Shown: positions 25,394-33,625 of the stretch, in pieces
Layout of the letters: the number at the start of each line of letters is the position of its first letter
Numbering within the stretch: the stretch's first letter is position 1
Assembly: GCA_964528605.1 (NCBI GenBank)
Contig: CAZGSV010000002.1
Coordinates: 1 to 64,000, forward strand
Direction: 5' to 3'
Source: CAZGSV01 sp964528605
GTDB lineage: Bacteria > Armatimonadota > Zipacnadia > CAZGSV01
Length of the DNA stretch: 64,000 nucleotides
Translations under genes and position numbers: made by a program
Notes under the pieces: generated by a model
What the model saw: only the letters and a program-made list of their open reading frames with translations
What the model was told of the DNA's origin: nothing
Database searches by the model: none

Positions 25394-25891
25394 ATGTCAA
25401 GCGAACTAGAACTCAGCAAGGCGCGGAGCCGCGGTTTCACCCTGATCGAGATACTCCTAGTAGTGGTCATCATCGGCATCTTGGCGGCCCTGGTGCTCAC
25501 GCGTGTCTTCATCGCCCGCCAGCGCGCTAACGAGACCGCCGTGCGCGGCAACCTGCGCGAGTTGCGCAGCGCGGTCAGGATGTTCGAGAACGATATGGGC
25601 GCCTATCCAGTGAACCTGGCCGACGTTTGCGCCAAGACGGTGGCCGACCAGGGACTCCTGGTCGCGGGCAACACGATCAAGACCGTTACCTTCACTGAGG
25701 AGCAGAAGCTCGACTTCAAAGGCCCCTACTACAACTACCCGACCTGGCAACTGCCCCCTAACGCCCTCACCGGCGGCAACGCAGAAGGGACCGATTGGAT
25801 CTACTTCAAGGAGTCCGCTGCTACCATCGGCACGGTGCAGAACGGGGCCCCCGGCCGCGACTCCAACGGCCTTCCCTACAGCGAGTGGTAG
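25394..25891 (+). CDS. GspG-like type II secretion / type IV pilin-like protein
   Basis: 165 residues from ATG 25394 with GGAGAGG upstream. The prepilin leader MSSELELSKARSRG is followed by FTLIEILLVVVIIGILAALV; cleavage is expected between Gly and Phe, with Glu at +5. The globular part (LRSAVRMFENDMGAYPVNLA, TDWIYFKESAATIGTVQNG) resembles GspG pseudopilins. It would be assembled at the membrane into a pilus or pseudopilus; no other secretion gene is nearby. Its C-terminal domain is shared with the zinc-ribbon protein at 8689. Confidence 0.88.
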   Translation: MSSELELSKARSRGFTLIEILLVVVIIGILAALVLTRVFIARQRANETAVRGNLRELRSAVRMFENDMGAYPVNLADVCAKTVADQGLLVAGNTIKTVTFTEEQKLDFKGPYYNYPTWQLPPNALTGGNAEGTDWIYFKESAATIGTVQNGAPGRDSNGLPYSEW

Positions 25892-25919
25892 GCTGCCCCA
25901 AGGGCCTCTGACGCCGCCC

Positions 25920-27521
25920 TCAGCGGACAGGCACGGGTAACAGCACGCAGGAGGGATGCTGCGCATCGTGGTATATGCGCTGCGTGGCAGGGAGAGCGTT
26001 GGTCTCGAACCGGGGCGAGTTGCTCGAGGAGATCACCAGGCGGATGCGGTGCCCCGCGTTGAAGACAATGCTGGTGGACCATAGGTCTATCGTGAGTTCG
26101 TAGATCTCTCCTGGCACTACGGGCTCCAACTCCGTGTCGCCCCTGCGGTGGGAGGCGCGCTGCGCCGCGTCTAGAATGAGCAGCGAGCGGCCGTCCGGAT
26201 ACACATCGCACAGCCGCGCCATGAGGTCGGCGTCCTCCGCAGTGGTGGAGAAGCACGGGCGCACGCGAACCCTCCCCGTGACCTCGAGCGGCTCTTTGAG
26301 GGGCGCGGTGGTGAGCACCAGCACGTCAGGACGCGACTCGATCGGCCGCTGGTCCATGGGCCCGGCGGGCAAGTTCAGGTTGTTGCCGCCGATGGTGGGC
26401 ACGGGATTCGCTGGGTCGTGCCGGTACTCCTCCGGCGCTTCCTCGCTCGCGGGGGGCTCCCACGACAGCAGGCCTGCAGCGCGCAGATAAAGGGGCACCT
26501 CCCTCGCCGGGGGGGGCCAGGAGGCGGCCGTTCGCCACTCGTTCCCAGGGGCTCCGGGCTCTCCGCACGCGCCCATCACGTAGTAGTGGACCGCCGGCTG
26601 CTCTTCCAGCCCATTCTCCTCGCCCTTAAGCCAGTGGGCGAACCAGTAGTCCTGCCGCGCCACCACAGGCATCTCGGCGGCATTCTCGGGGAAGGTGAGT
26701 TCGCCGACTTGCCTTTCTCCGACGCCGTGGGGCCAGGGGCCCATCACCAGCCACTGCTTCCCGCTATGCTGCTGGCGGCGCGCGAAGGCGTCCATCGTGC
26801 CCTGGCTGAAGATGTCGAACCAGCCGCCGACGTGCACCGCCGGCGGCACCTTCTTCACCGCCGGCAGGCGCGCCAGCAAGTCCACCTGCTGCCAGAGCGC
26901 GTTGTACAGCCGGTTGCCGCGCATCAGGCGCAGGTTCTCCTCGTCCCAACCCTCCTCCATCAGCCAGCCATCCACCATGGTCTCGCGGTAAACGCCACCC
27001 GGGCGCACGCCGTACTGGTACAGGCTGGGCGCTGCCACAATGAGGTGCTGGCAGACGAGCCCAGGCGGTTCCGCGCCCGCCAACATGTGTTGCGTCACGC
27101 CGAGAGCGGAGGCGCCTGTCGTGCCTATCTTCCCGTTGCACCACGGCTGCTGCAGGATCCAAACTGCGGTGTCGTAGCCGTCCTGGCGCTCGCCCCAGCC
27201 GCAATCGAAGAAAGCCAGGTCCTTGCCCTCGGAGGCGAAGCGACCGCGCATGTCTTGGGCGACCACGGCATATCCACGCTCGGTCCAGGCCTCCGCCTCT
27301 TGGCCTGCGCCCTCCTTGCCGTAGGGCGTGCAGGCCAAGATCACCGGCCAGGGCCCCTGCCCCCGCGGGAGGTAGACATCCGTCGCGAGCCGCACGCCGT
27401 CTCGCATCTTCACCATTAGGGTCTCTCTCGCGCTCGCCCGCCTGGCCAGAAGTAGGACCAGTGCCACAAGGAGCACGATGCCGAGCGCGCCCAGCGCGGC
27501 CACGACCTGCAAGCGACTCAT
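25920..27521 (-). CDS. CocE/NonD-family (X-Pro dipeptidyl-peptidase S15-like) hydrolase, membrane-anchored
   Basis: 533 residues from ATG 27521, with GAGGAGGG upstream. An N-terminal membrane helix (LQVVAALGALGIVLLVALVLLL) is followed by an alpha/beta-hydrolase: MVKMRDGVRLATDVYLPRG, YAVVAQDMRGRFASEG, the nucleophile Ser in GTTGASALGVTQ and the His region MGPWPHGVGER. The C-terminal jelly roll (TAPLKEPLEVTGRVRVRPC, LVISSSNSPRFETN) is the X-Pro dipeptidyl-peptidase C domain. Members cleave esters, amides or beta-lactam-like substrates; the substrate here is unknown. Confidence 0.9.
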   Translation of the reverse strand: MSRLQVVAALGALGIVLLVALVLLLARRASARETLMVKMRDGVRLATDVYLPRGQGPWPVILACTPYGKEGAGQEAEAWTERGYAVVAQDMRGRFASEGKDLAFFDCGWGERQDGYDTAVWILQQPWCNGKIGTTGASALGVTQHMLAGAEPPGLVCQHLIVAAPSLYQYGVRPGGVYRETMVDGWLMEEGWDEENLRLMRGNRLYNALWQQVDLLARLPAVKKVPPAVHVGGWFDIFSQGTMDAFARRQQHSGKQWLVMGPWPHGVGERQVGELTFPENAAEMPVVARQDYWFAHWLKGEENGLEEQPAVHYYVMGACGEPGAPGNEWRTAASWPPPAREVPLYLRAAGLLSWEPPASEEAPEEYRHDPANPVPTIGGNNLNLPAGPMDQRPIESRPDVLVLTTAPLKEPLEVTGRVRVRPCFSTTAEDADLMARLCDVYPDGRSLLILDAAQRASHRRGDTELEPVVPGEIYELTIDLWSTSIVFNAGHRIRLVISSSNSPRFETNALPATQRIYHDAQHPSCVLLPVPVR

Positions 27522-27588
27522 TGGTTCCCTCCTCGGCGCGGAGCAAGCGGCGGAGTGGTCGGCCCCGCGGGCGATGATTGACTCGCCC

Positions 27589-28839
27589 TCAGAGGCCCAG
27601 CCTGCGCTCCACGTCCTCTATCGCCATCGGCTGCGGCAAGGGGACGGTCGCGGCCAAGGCGCTCAGTTCTTTGAGCCCCGAGCCGGACACCAGGAAGACC
27701 ACTCTGTCCTGGGCGCCGACCACGCCCTCGCGGCGCAGGCGCATCACCGCAGCCAGCGAGGCTATGCCGGCAGGCTCCGCAAGAATACCTTCACGCTCCG
27801 CGGCAAGTGCTTGTGCGCGGTCTATCTCCTCATCGGAGACCGCCAGCGCCGTGCCGCCGGTCTCCCGAATCGCGCGCAGCGCGGGCACGGCGTCGAGCGG
27901 CTCCGGCACCGCTATGGTTATCGCTTTGGTGCCGATCTCCTTGCAGGGGCGCAGCGCCATCCCGTCCCCGCCTTTGTCGAATTCCCTCACCAGGGGCGCG
28001 CATCCGCTCGCCTGCGCTCCCACGAATCCCGGCATCTTGCCGATCCAGCCCAGCGCCAGCCATTCCCCGGCGGCACGCCAGAGCGCCGACAGCAATCCCC
28101 CCCCGCCGACCGGCGCCACCATCCAGTCGGGAGCGCCGAATCCTAGACTCTCGAAGACCTCGTAGGCGATGGTCTTGGGCCCCTCCGCCTGATAGGCGTC
28201 CGCCACGCCGGCGGTGGTGGTGTGGTACCAGCCGTTGCGGCGGCTGAGCCTTTCCGCCAGTTCAATGCACTCGTTGATGTCGCCCTCGACCGAGTAGAGG
28301 TGCTCAGTGAACATGCGCGTCTGCGCAAACCGCTCGCGGTAGGCGTAGGCGGGCATGAAGACGTAGCACGGGACCCCCGCGCGCGCGCAGAAGGCTGCCG
28401 TCGCGGGCCCGGCGTTGCCGTCCGAGGCTATGGCCACCGCCGGCGCTCCCACTTGCCTCGCCCGAGTCACCCCCATAGCCGCCGAGCGATCCTTGAACGT
28501 GCCCGTGGGATTAGTGCCCTCGTTCTTGGCGTAGAGTTCGGCGATCCCTAGATGGGCGCCCAGCCGCTCGCACCGCTGCAGCGGCGTGCCGCCTTCGCCC
28601 AGACTCACGAGTTGCTCCGGCGCCTCCACCGGCAGGAACTCCCAGTAGCGGGCCAGCCCGCAGCCGCGCCCCCTAAGCGCCTCTCGGCTCATTCCCGCCC
28701 GCAGCCGGTCCACCAGCAATTCCAGGGCCAGCGCCTTGCCGCACTTATCGCACACGTAGGGCGCGGCGGCCGCTGCGCGACCGGAGCCGCAGGCCACGCA
28801 GACGAACTGGAACCGTTCCGGGGGGGGCAAGGCTGCCAT
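27589..28839 (-). CDS. thrC: Threonine synthase
   Basis: 416 residues from ATG 28839. An N-terminal zinc ribbon (CVACGSG, CDKCGK) is followed by the PLP fold: LGEGGTPLQRCERLG, the PLP-binding Lys in GTFKDRSA, ASDGNAGPATAAFCARAG and the phosphate loop VGGGGLLSALW. It converts O-phosphohomoserine to threonine in the cytoplasm. Other threonine genes are not nearby. Related PLP lyases share the fold, but the zinc ribbon and GTFKDR motif favour threonine synthase. Confidence 0.88.
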   Translation of the reverse strand: MAALPPPERFQFVCVACGSGRAAAAAPYVCDKCGKALALELLVDRLRAGMSREALRGRGCGLARYWEFLPVEAPEQLVSLGEGGTPLQRCERLGAHLGIAELYAKNEGTNPTGTFKDRSAAMGVTRARQVGAPAVAIASDGNAGPATAAFCARAGVPCYVFMPAYAYRERFAQTRMFTEHLYSVEGDINECIELAERLSRRNGWYHTTTAGVADAYQAEGPKTIAYEVFESLGFGAPDWMVAPVGGGGLLSALWRAAGEWLALGWIGKMPGFVGAQASGCAPLVREFDKGGDGMALRPCKEIGTKAITIAVPEPLDAVPALRAIRETGGTALAVSDEEIDRAQALAAEREGILAEPAGIASLAAVMRLRREGVVGAQDRVVFLVSGSGLKELSALAATVPLPQPMAIEDVERRLGL

Positions 28840-28910
28840 TCCATCACCCGCTCCTGCGGGCCATTATGCAGCAAGCGACGCGAAAGCGCACCCCGCCCAC
28901 CCGATGCTCC

Positions 28911-28939
28911 TTGTTGCGCCTCTCCCGCGACGATATACT
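28911..28939 (+). promoter_or_regulatory. Promoter of the UPF0489-like gene
   Basis: TTGTTG (28911-28916), 17 nt, TATACT (28934-28939). The transcript would start about 10 nt before ATG 28957, leaving almost no leader and no visible ribosome site. Confidence 0.5.
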
Positions 28940-28956
28940 CGCACCGTCTTGGTCAA

Positions 28957-29823
28957 ATGCGCTCATTCAGTCTGAAGCGGGTCGGTATCGGAGTTCTGGT
29001 CGGCATCTCGGCCCTCTCACTCTCGTACGGAATCTGGCAAGGCGTCCATGCCTTGCTCGCCAGGGAGCCGAATCCACACCAGCAGGCCATGGCGGATTGC
29101 CGCGCCGTGGATGCTCAGTCCGGCCCCATCCGCACCTACGGCCAGGACAACGTGACCTACTACTGCTGGAAAGTGCAGGCCGCCGAGGGAATCATCCCAC
29201 CCTCCGGCAACGTTCTGGTGCACTTCGACGCGCACGACGACATCTTCCACCAGGCTGTTACTCCGCCGGTGAAGTTCCCCGAGCCCGGCACCGAGCGCGA
29301 GAAGTGGGCGCAGACCGCTGCCAACCTCAACATCGGCAACTGGCTGCTGGGGGCCATGGGCGACGGCGTAGTGAAGCAGACCTTCTGGGTGGTGCCGGTG
29401 TGGGAATCACCCAGCTTCCAAGGCACCCAGCACACCGGCAAGGCGGCGCGCCGGGCCGCGAGAGGCAGGAAGCAAGAGCCACCGCTGCGCATCCTGCGTC
29501 TGGGGGAACTCTCCACGGCGGGCATTCCGCGCAACGCCCTGCTCCATTTTGACCTAGACTGGTTCTCCTGCCTAAAGCGAGTTGACGGCACGTCCTTCGT
29601 ACCCACGAGCGAGATGATCCGCCAGGAGATCGAGCAGGCCGCCGCGGCCTTGGAGAAGATAGGTCTGAAGCCTCCCAGCATCACGATCGCGAACTCGCCT
29701 GACTACTGCCCCCGCGAGCAATGGCAGATGATCCAGCAGGAGTTGCTGGCCGCGCTGCGGCGTCACGAGGTCATACCGGAATCCGCCCCGTCCGAGTCTC
29801 GCGGTCGGAAAGCGCGCCGCTAG
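28957..29823 (+). CDS. UPF0489-like membrane-anchored protein (ureohydrolase-like fold)
   Basis: 288 residues from ATG 28957. One N-terminal helix (VGIGVLVGISALSLSYGIW) is followed by a domain with LVHFDAHDDIFH and LLHFDLDWFSCL. These are the two Asp-rich metal sites expected in UPF0489 proteins and distantly related to arginase/deacetylase folds. TFWVVPVWESPSFQGT and PPSITIANSPDYCP also fit that family. Enzymatic activity is unknown; a secreted or periplasmic orientation is likely from the N-terminal anchor. Confidence 0.65.
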   Translation: MRSFSLKRVGIGVLVGISALSLSYGIWQGVHALLAREPNPHQQAMADCRAVDAQSGPIRTYGQDNVTYYCWKVQAAEGIIPPSGNVLVHFDAHDDIFHQAVTPPVKFPEPGTEREKWAQTAANLNIGNWLLGAMGDGVVKQTFWVVPVWESPSFQGTQHTGKAARRAARGRKQEPPLRILRLGELSTAGIPRNALLHFDLDWFSCLKRVDGTSFVPTSEMIRQEIEQAAAALEKIGLKPPSITIANSPDYCPREQWQMIQQELLAALRRHEVIPESAPSESRGRKARR

Positions 29824-29908
29824 CCTGATGCGGCTGCCCACAAGGTCGCAAGAGCGCATGCTGGTCATGTGGGGCTGATTGAGCCCAACACTGTGAGGTG
29901 ACTTCCGA

Positions 29909-30733
29909 ATGTCAGAGAAACTGCGCCTAGGAGTCTTTGTCGGCCTCGGCAAGGAGCCGGAAGAAGAACTGCGCAAAGTGCGCGACCTCGGCTTGCCCAC
30001 CTGCCAGGTCGGCTGCTGGAACCCGGACCTCTACACGGAGGAGGCCGCGAAGGACCTGCTGAAGGCCTGCGAGAAGTTCACCGTCGAGGTGACCGCCATC
30101 TGGACCGGCTATCCGGGCCCCGCCGTCTGGAACTTCGTTGACGGCCCCTCCACCATCGGCCTCGTCCCGCCGGAGTGGCGCGCCGTGCGCGTGCAGGCGC
30201 TCAAGAAGGGCGCCGACTTCGCCAAGCGCGTCGGCGTTCCCGACACCATCACCCACGCTGGTTTCATCCCGGACAACCCGAAGGACCCCCTCTACGAGGG
30301 CACCGTGGCCGCGCTCAAAGAGGTCGCGGAGCATTGCCTTTCGCTGGGCCTGCACTTCTGCTTCGAGACCGGGCAAGAAACGCCGGTTACGCTGCTGCGC
30401 GTCTTCGAGGACATCGGCACCGGCAACCTCGGCGTCAATCTCGACCCGGCCAACTTGCTCATGTACGGCAAGGCGAACCCCGTTGACGCGCTGGACCTCA
30501 TCGGCAAGTACGTGCGCGGCGTGCACGCCAAAGACGGCGAGTACCCAACGAACGGACGCGAACTGGGCCACGAGCGCCCGCTCGGCGAGGGGCGCGTTAA
30601 CTTCCCTGTGCTGGTGCCGAAGTTGAAGTCGCTCGGTTATCACGGCGCGCTCACCGTCGAGCGCGAGATCAGCGGCGAGCAGCAAGTCCACGACATCAAG
30701 AAGGCCATCGAGATACTCGGGCCCTTGTGCTAG
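29909..30733 (+). CDS. Sugar phosphate isomerase/epimerase (xylose-isomerase-like TIM barrel)
   Basis: 274 residues from ATG 29909, with GAGGTGA upstream. Typical strands of the AP-endonuclease-2 TIM barrel: LRLGVFVGLG, ITHAGFIPDNP, HFCFETGQETPVTLL (metal Glu), LGVNLDPANLLMYG, VRGVHAKDGEYPTN (His-Lys-Asp metal site) and ALTVEREISG. It probably isomerises or epimerises a sugar or cyclitol in the cytoplasm. The following gene is convergent, with two GTAG hairpins between. Confidence 0.85.
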   Translation: MSEKLRLGVFVGLGKEPEEELRKVRDLGLPTCQVGCWNPDLYTEEAAKDLLKACEKFTVEVTAIWTGYPGPAVWNFVDGPSTIGLVPPEWRAVRVQALKKGADFAKRVGVPDTITHAGFIPDNPKDPLYEGTVAALKEVAEHCLSLGLHFCFETGQETPVTLLRVFEDIGTGNLGVNLDPANLLMYGKANPVDALDLIGKYVRGVHAKDGEYPTNGRELGHERPLGEGRVNFPVLVPKLKSLGYHGALTVEREISGEQQVHDIKKAIEILGPLC

Positions 30734-30751
30734 ATACCAGCCCCCTCACGC

Positions 30752-30815
30752 CGTAGCGGCGAGCCGCCGGCTCGCCCGTTCTCCCTCGTGGCCTAGGCAT
30801 CGCCTAGCCCCTACC
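30752..30815. repeat. Two GTAG hairpin repeats between convergent genes
   Basis: 30752-30778 (plus, CGTAGCGGCGAGCC with GGCTCGCC) and 30815-30790 (minus, GGTAGGGGCTAGGC, loop GAT, GCCTAGGCC). The TAG of the second is the stop codon of the 30811-31794 gene. Confidence 0.7.
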
Positions 30816-31794
30816 ACCGGGGTCCGCTTTGAGGGAAGAACGAGACCAGGAACTTGGGGAGGGTTCCCTCGTACACGGCCTCGGCCAGGTGCTCGATGCC
30901 CTGTTGGTTGCCCCAGGAGTAGTAGATGATCACCTTGCCCTCATATTCGCACAGGTCCACGTCGGAGTTGTTGAGGTTCACCGCCTGTGCTATGCGCTCC
31001 CGCAGCGCGGGGGAGAGCGAGGGATTGGCGATCGCGCGGTCCTCGTCGGAGAACTGCATCACCGGATTCAGGGGGCTGCTCTCCCAGGTCACCAGGTCTT
31101 TTGACCTGACGATGTGCGGCTCGTAGGTAGGCCCTGGGCGCGCCTCGAGGTAGATCATGTAGAAGTAGGGATCTAGGAACCGCAGCGCGGGGCAGGCCGT
31201 GTAGCGGTCCTTGGAGAAGACGCGGTCCTCCGGCAGCAACCGCCAGTTCAGCAGGTCGTCCGATTCGGCAAAGCGCATCGTGAAAGGCTCCCCGACCACC
31301 TCGGGCGGCTCGCCCACCTCGAACGCCATGACGTAGCCCTTCAGCCCCTTGCACACGGAGGTGTTGTAGTTGGCCCAGCCCGGCAAGATCAGAGCCGGCT
31401 GGGTGGCCCAGTTCTCCAGGTCGCTGGACCAGAAGACCTGAATCCGCTCGCCGCCCCATTTGTCCACCGCGAACACATACAGCCTATCGTCCTCGACGTA
31501 GGCGCTGCCCAGGTGGTATCCGACGGCGAACGGGGGTGTGGCGTGACCGCTCTCAACCTCAATGAAGCGGAAGTAGGAGTCGCCGGTGTTGTTGGCGTGG
31601 TAGTTCTCGCGCACGTATTCGAACCGATAGAGGCGACCGCGGTACACCACCGGCGTGGTCTCGACCATGTCGCAGTCTATCGTGCCCAGTTTACGGATCA
31701 CCGGCGGGCGAAGAGGCTGCGCGGAATCCCCATTCGCAGCGCACCGACCAATAGCAGCAACCAACGTCAGAAGCATCATCGTTCTCATCACCAT
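30811..31794 (-). CDS. Secreted GH43/GH32-like five-bladed propeller protein
   Basis: 327 residues from ATG 31794 (an in-frame ATG at 31788 is equally possible). A short signal peptide (MMLLTLVAAIGRCAANG) is followed by repeated propeller blades: TTPVVYRGRLYRFEYV, FWSSDLENWATQPALI, MRFAESDDLLNWRLLPEDRV, YFYMIYLEARPGPTYEPHI and IVRSKDLVTWESSP. The SxDLxxW motifs are typical of GH43/GH32/GH68-like propellers. The catalytic triad could not be assigned, so glycosidase activity is plausible but unproven. The TAG stop lies inside a GTAG hairpin. Confidence 0.7.
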   Translation of the reverse strand: MVMRTMMLLTLVAAIGRCAANGDSAQPLRPPVIRKLGTIDCDMVETTPVVYRGRLYRFEYVRENYHANNTGDSYFRFIEVESGHATPPFAVGYHLGSAYVEDDRLYVFAVDKWGGERIQVFWSSDLENWATQPALILPGWANYNTSVCKGLKGYVMAFEVGEPPEVVGEPFTMRFAESDDLLNWRLLPEDRVFSKDRYTACPALRFLDPYFYMIYLEARPGPTYEPHIVRSKDLVTWESSPLNPVMQFSDEDRAIANPSLSPALRERIAQAVNLNNSDVDLCEYEGKVIIYYSWGNQQGIEHLAEAVYEGTLPKFLVSFFPQSGPRW

Positions 31795-31817
31795 TCGTTT
31801 CCCGCCCCGTTCCCCGT

Positions 31818-31879
31818 CGTAGGGGCGTAACGCAATACGCCCCTGCCCTGCTCCGTGAGGGCGTGCGGCCCCCTACGTG
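31818..31879. repeat. GTAG hairpin and degraded copy
   Basis: 31818-31847 (plus, CGTAGGGGCGTA, loop, TACGCCCC) and a weaker copy at 31859-31879 (minus, CACGTAGGGGGCCGCACGCC). Between the GH43-like and URO-D genes. Confidence 0.6.
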
Positions 31880-31885
31880 TCGCTC

Positions 31886-32971
31886 CTATCCGTACTGCGC
31901 GACCAACTCGCTTATCCGGCGCAGCCGCTCGACCTCGGCGTCGGGAGGCGTGTTGTCGCCCAGGCCGATGACCACGCGCCCGGCTGCCTTGGCCATCTCC
32001 ACGGTCTTCACGACGAAGTCCTCGAACTCCTGCTGCGTGGCCCCGTGGCAGAGCAGCGACGCCGGTATTGCCCCCTGAATCTTGATGTGGGGCGCGAGCG
32101 TCTCCAACGCCTGCTCCAGGCTCACGTCGCCCATGGGCTGCGGCGTGAAGGCCTCGATGATGTCAATCTCGGAGTCGTTTATCAGCGGCAGCAGCGGCTT
32201 GACGAAGCCGTCGAAGTGATACTGGTGCAACTTGCCGCGCGCGTGCAGGATGCGCCCGATCTCCTGAAAGGCCTCGAGCGCGTAGCGCTTGTACGACTCC
32301 GGCCCGATGACCTGCGCGTCCATGTTGCCGCCGGAGCAGACGACCTCGGCCGGGCCTTCCGCCGCGCAGCGGGCAACCCTGAGCGAGCGCTCATGCTCGG
32401 CGTGGAGGTAAGCCTCCAGTTGCTGGCGGTAGTCGGCCAGGGCATACGACAAGCCCACGACCCCCAGCGAGTACCAAGCCTGCATGATGGGGCAGGCGCT
32501 GAGCGTCGTGAGCGCAATGCCACCTTCCCCGACCGCCTTCTCCGCCTCCAAGAAGGACTCGCCATTCGGCTCGTAGTGAGAGGCCTCGGCGATGTAGGTG
32601 GCGACGCGCAGATCGCGAGGCCCCTTGACGAGAAACTCGACCCGCATGCGCGCCTGCGTGAAGTCGTGGCAGATGCGGTGCACCTCGCGCAGGGAGCCCA
32701 CCGGCGTTTCGATGATAGTGATGACTTCCTCGCCGATCTCCTCGGTGCGCGATCTCACCTCATTGGGCAGGCCCCGACACACCCCCGCTCTCTGCCACAG
32801 GCCGCAGCCGAGGTCCCGCTGGATGTCGTGCAACGGCCAGTCCCGGTACTTGGCGGGTATGGTGCCGCGAGCGCGGTTGACACCGTACCAGTGGTCCATG
32901 TTCGCCAGCCAAGGAACGTGGTCGGCGGGCCGGCCGCGGAAGATGGCGAAAACTCTCTCCTTGGTCGTCAT
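31886..32971 (-). CDS. Uroporphyrinogen decarboxylase (URO-D) family protein
   Basis: 361 residues. ATG 32971 begins MTTKERVFAIFRGRPADHVP, the usual start of this family. Further: VGLSYALADYRQQLEAYLHA, MDAQVIGPESYKRYALEAFQ, HARGKLHQYHFDGFVKPLLP and IDIIEAFTPQPMGDVSLEQA with a C-terminal GDNTPPDA. The H-x-H-x-D pattern is the methyl-transfer-type site of non-haem URO-D relatives such as corrinoid methyltransferases. No corrinoid-binding or haem genes are adjacent. A second URO-D-like gene lies at 45001. Confidence 0.85.
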   Translation of the reverse strand: MTTKERVFAIFRGRPADHVPWLANMDHWYGVNRARGTIPAKYRDWPLHDIQRDLGCGLWQRAGVCRGLPNEVRSRTEEIGEEVITIIETPVGSLREVHRICHDFTQARMRVEFLVKGPRDLRVATYIAEASHYEPNGESFLEAEKAVGEGGIALTTLSACPIMQAWYSLGVVGLSYALADYRQQLEAYLHAEHERSLRVARCAAEGPAEVVCSGGNMDAQVIGPESYKRYALEAFQEIGRILHARGKLHQYHFDGFVKPLLPLINDSEIDIIEAFTPQPMGDVSLEQALETLAPHIKIQGAIPASLLCHGATQQEFEDFVVKTVEMAKAAGRVVIGLGDNTPPDAEVERLRRISELVAQYG

Positions 32972-33045
32972 AGGCGCCGATTCTAACCGGCCAAGTCCCG
33001 CCTCGCCACTCCTCACCGCCGACTGGCGACTGGCCGCTACCCCTA

Positions 33046-33074
33046 TTGAGTCAGCGCGGCTAGCGCCCTATACT
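33046..33074 (+). promoter_or_regulatory. Promoter of the SRP RNA
   Basis: TTGAGT (33046-33051), 17 nt, TATACT (33069-33074). The next purine start is 33081, exactly where the pairing SRP RNA 5' strand begins, so the promoter and the RNA end support each other. Confidence 0.75.
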
Positions 33075-33080
33075 TGTGGT

Positions 33081-33361
33081 GGCCGTGCTAGACGGGGAAT
33101 CGGCGACTCCCTGCCCCGCCTTTGGCGGGGAACCCGAGCGCCCAGCGGGGTCGAATTCCCGACCGAGGGGCGAGCCGGTCAGGTCTGACTGAGGCAAGTG
33201 GCGTTGATGGCTGGGTCCTGCGCAACGAGCGCTCGCGAACCCCGTCAGGTCCGGAAGGAAGCAGCGGTAAGTGAGAATGCTCGTGTGCCGCAGGGGCGCC
33301 TGGCCGGAGCCAACTGCTTCAGTAACGCTGCCCGGGGACCCTCGAAGCCGGGTGCACGGCC
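33081..33361 (+). ncRNA. ffs: Large bacterial SRP RNA (Alu domain present)
   Basis: The SRP54-binding core is unmistakable: CCCCGTCAGGTCCGGAAGG, then AAGCAGCGG, about 33239-33272. The 5' end GGCCGTGCTAGACGGGG and the 3' end GGTGCACGGCC pair and match the Alu domain of Bacillus-type scRNA, as do GGGTCCTGCGCAACG and TGTGCCGCAGGGG further in. Length about 281 nt, the large class. An extra 17-nt hairpin (33114-33130) is inserted between CTCCCTG and AACCCG of the Alu domain. The RNA guides membrane-protein ribosomes through Ffh and FtsY. Confidence 0.93.
33114..33130 (+). repeat. CCCCGCCTTTGGCGGGG hairpin within SRP RNA
   Basis: Seven-bp perfect stem with a TTT loop. The same 17 nt occur at 12843-12859 and, with a TCT loop, at 34909-34925 and 50922-50938. 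Removing it restores a normal Alu-domain alignment with known large SRP RNAs. Confidence 0.75.
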
Positions 33362-33427
33362 ATCAGTGCGAGTGGCGAGTGACCAGTAGCCAGTGATCAA
33401 CGGACAGTGACCAGAGGGAGGGAAGGG

Positions 33428-33625
33428 CGCGGCGCGGAATTGCGCGTTCAAGTCTATAGGCGAGTGCAGCAAGCGGCCCTTCTTCGTCCGCTCTCGGCTG
33501 ACCTTGCTCCGCGGGCCCACCTTGACCTCCCGCACTACCTGCTCAATCTCCGCCTTCAGGACCGGATAGCACACCTGGAGGATCTCGCGGCCGCCGAGGT
33601 GGGAGTACTCGTGGACGATCGCCAT
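33428..33625 (-). pseudogene. Truncated BstYI/BglII-like restriction endonuclease
   Basis: From ATG 33625 the minus strand reads MAIVHEYSHLGGREILQVCY, then KAEIEQVVREVKVG, KVSRERTKKGRLLHSPIDLN and AQFR. From memory of the family, BstYI begins MRIVEVYSHLNGLEYIQV and has KEKTKQGQILYSPVALNEAF at the same spacing. Only about 66 residues remain; after 33428 the frame runs into short GACCAGT-type repeats and antisense SRP sequence, and the catalytic region is missing. It sits directly behind a DNA methyltransferase gene, so this is a broken restriction-modification unit. Confidence 0.75.

Noticed and set aside
33245..33625. Complete restriction endonuclease of 126 residues
   Set aside because: Only the first 66 residues resemble BstYI; the rest is read from short repeats and antisense SRP RNA.
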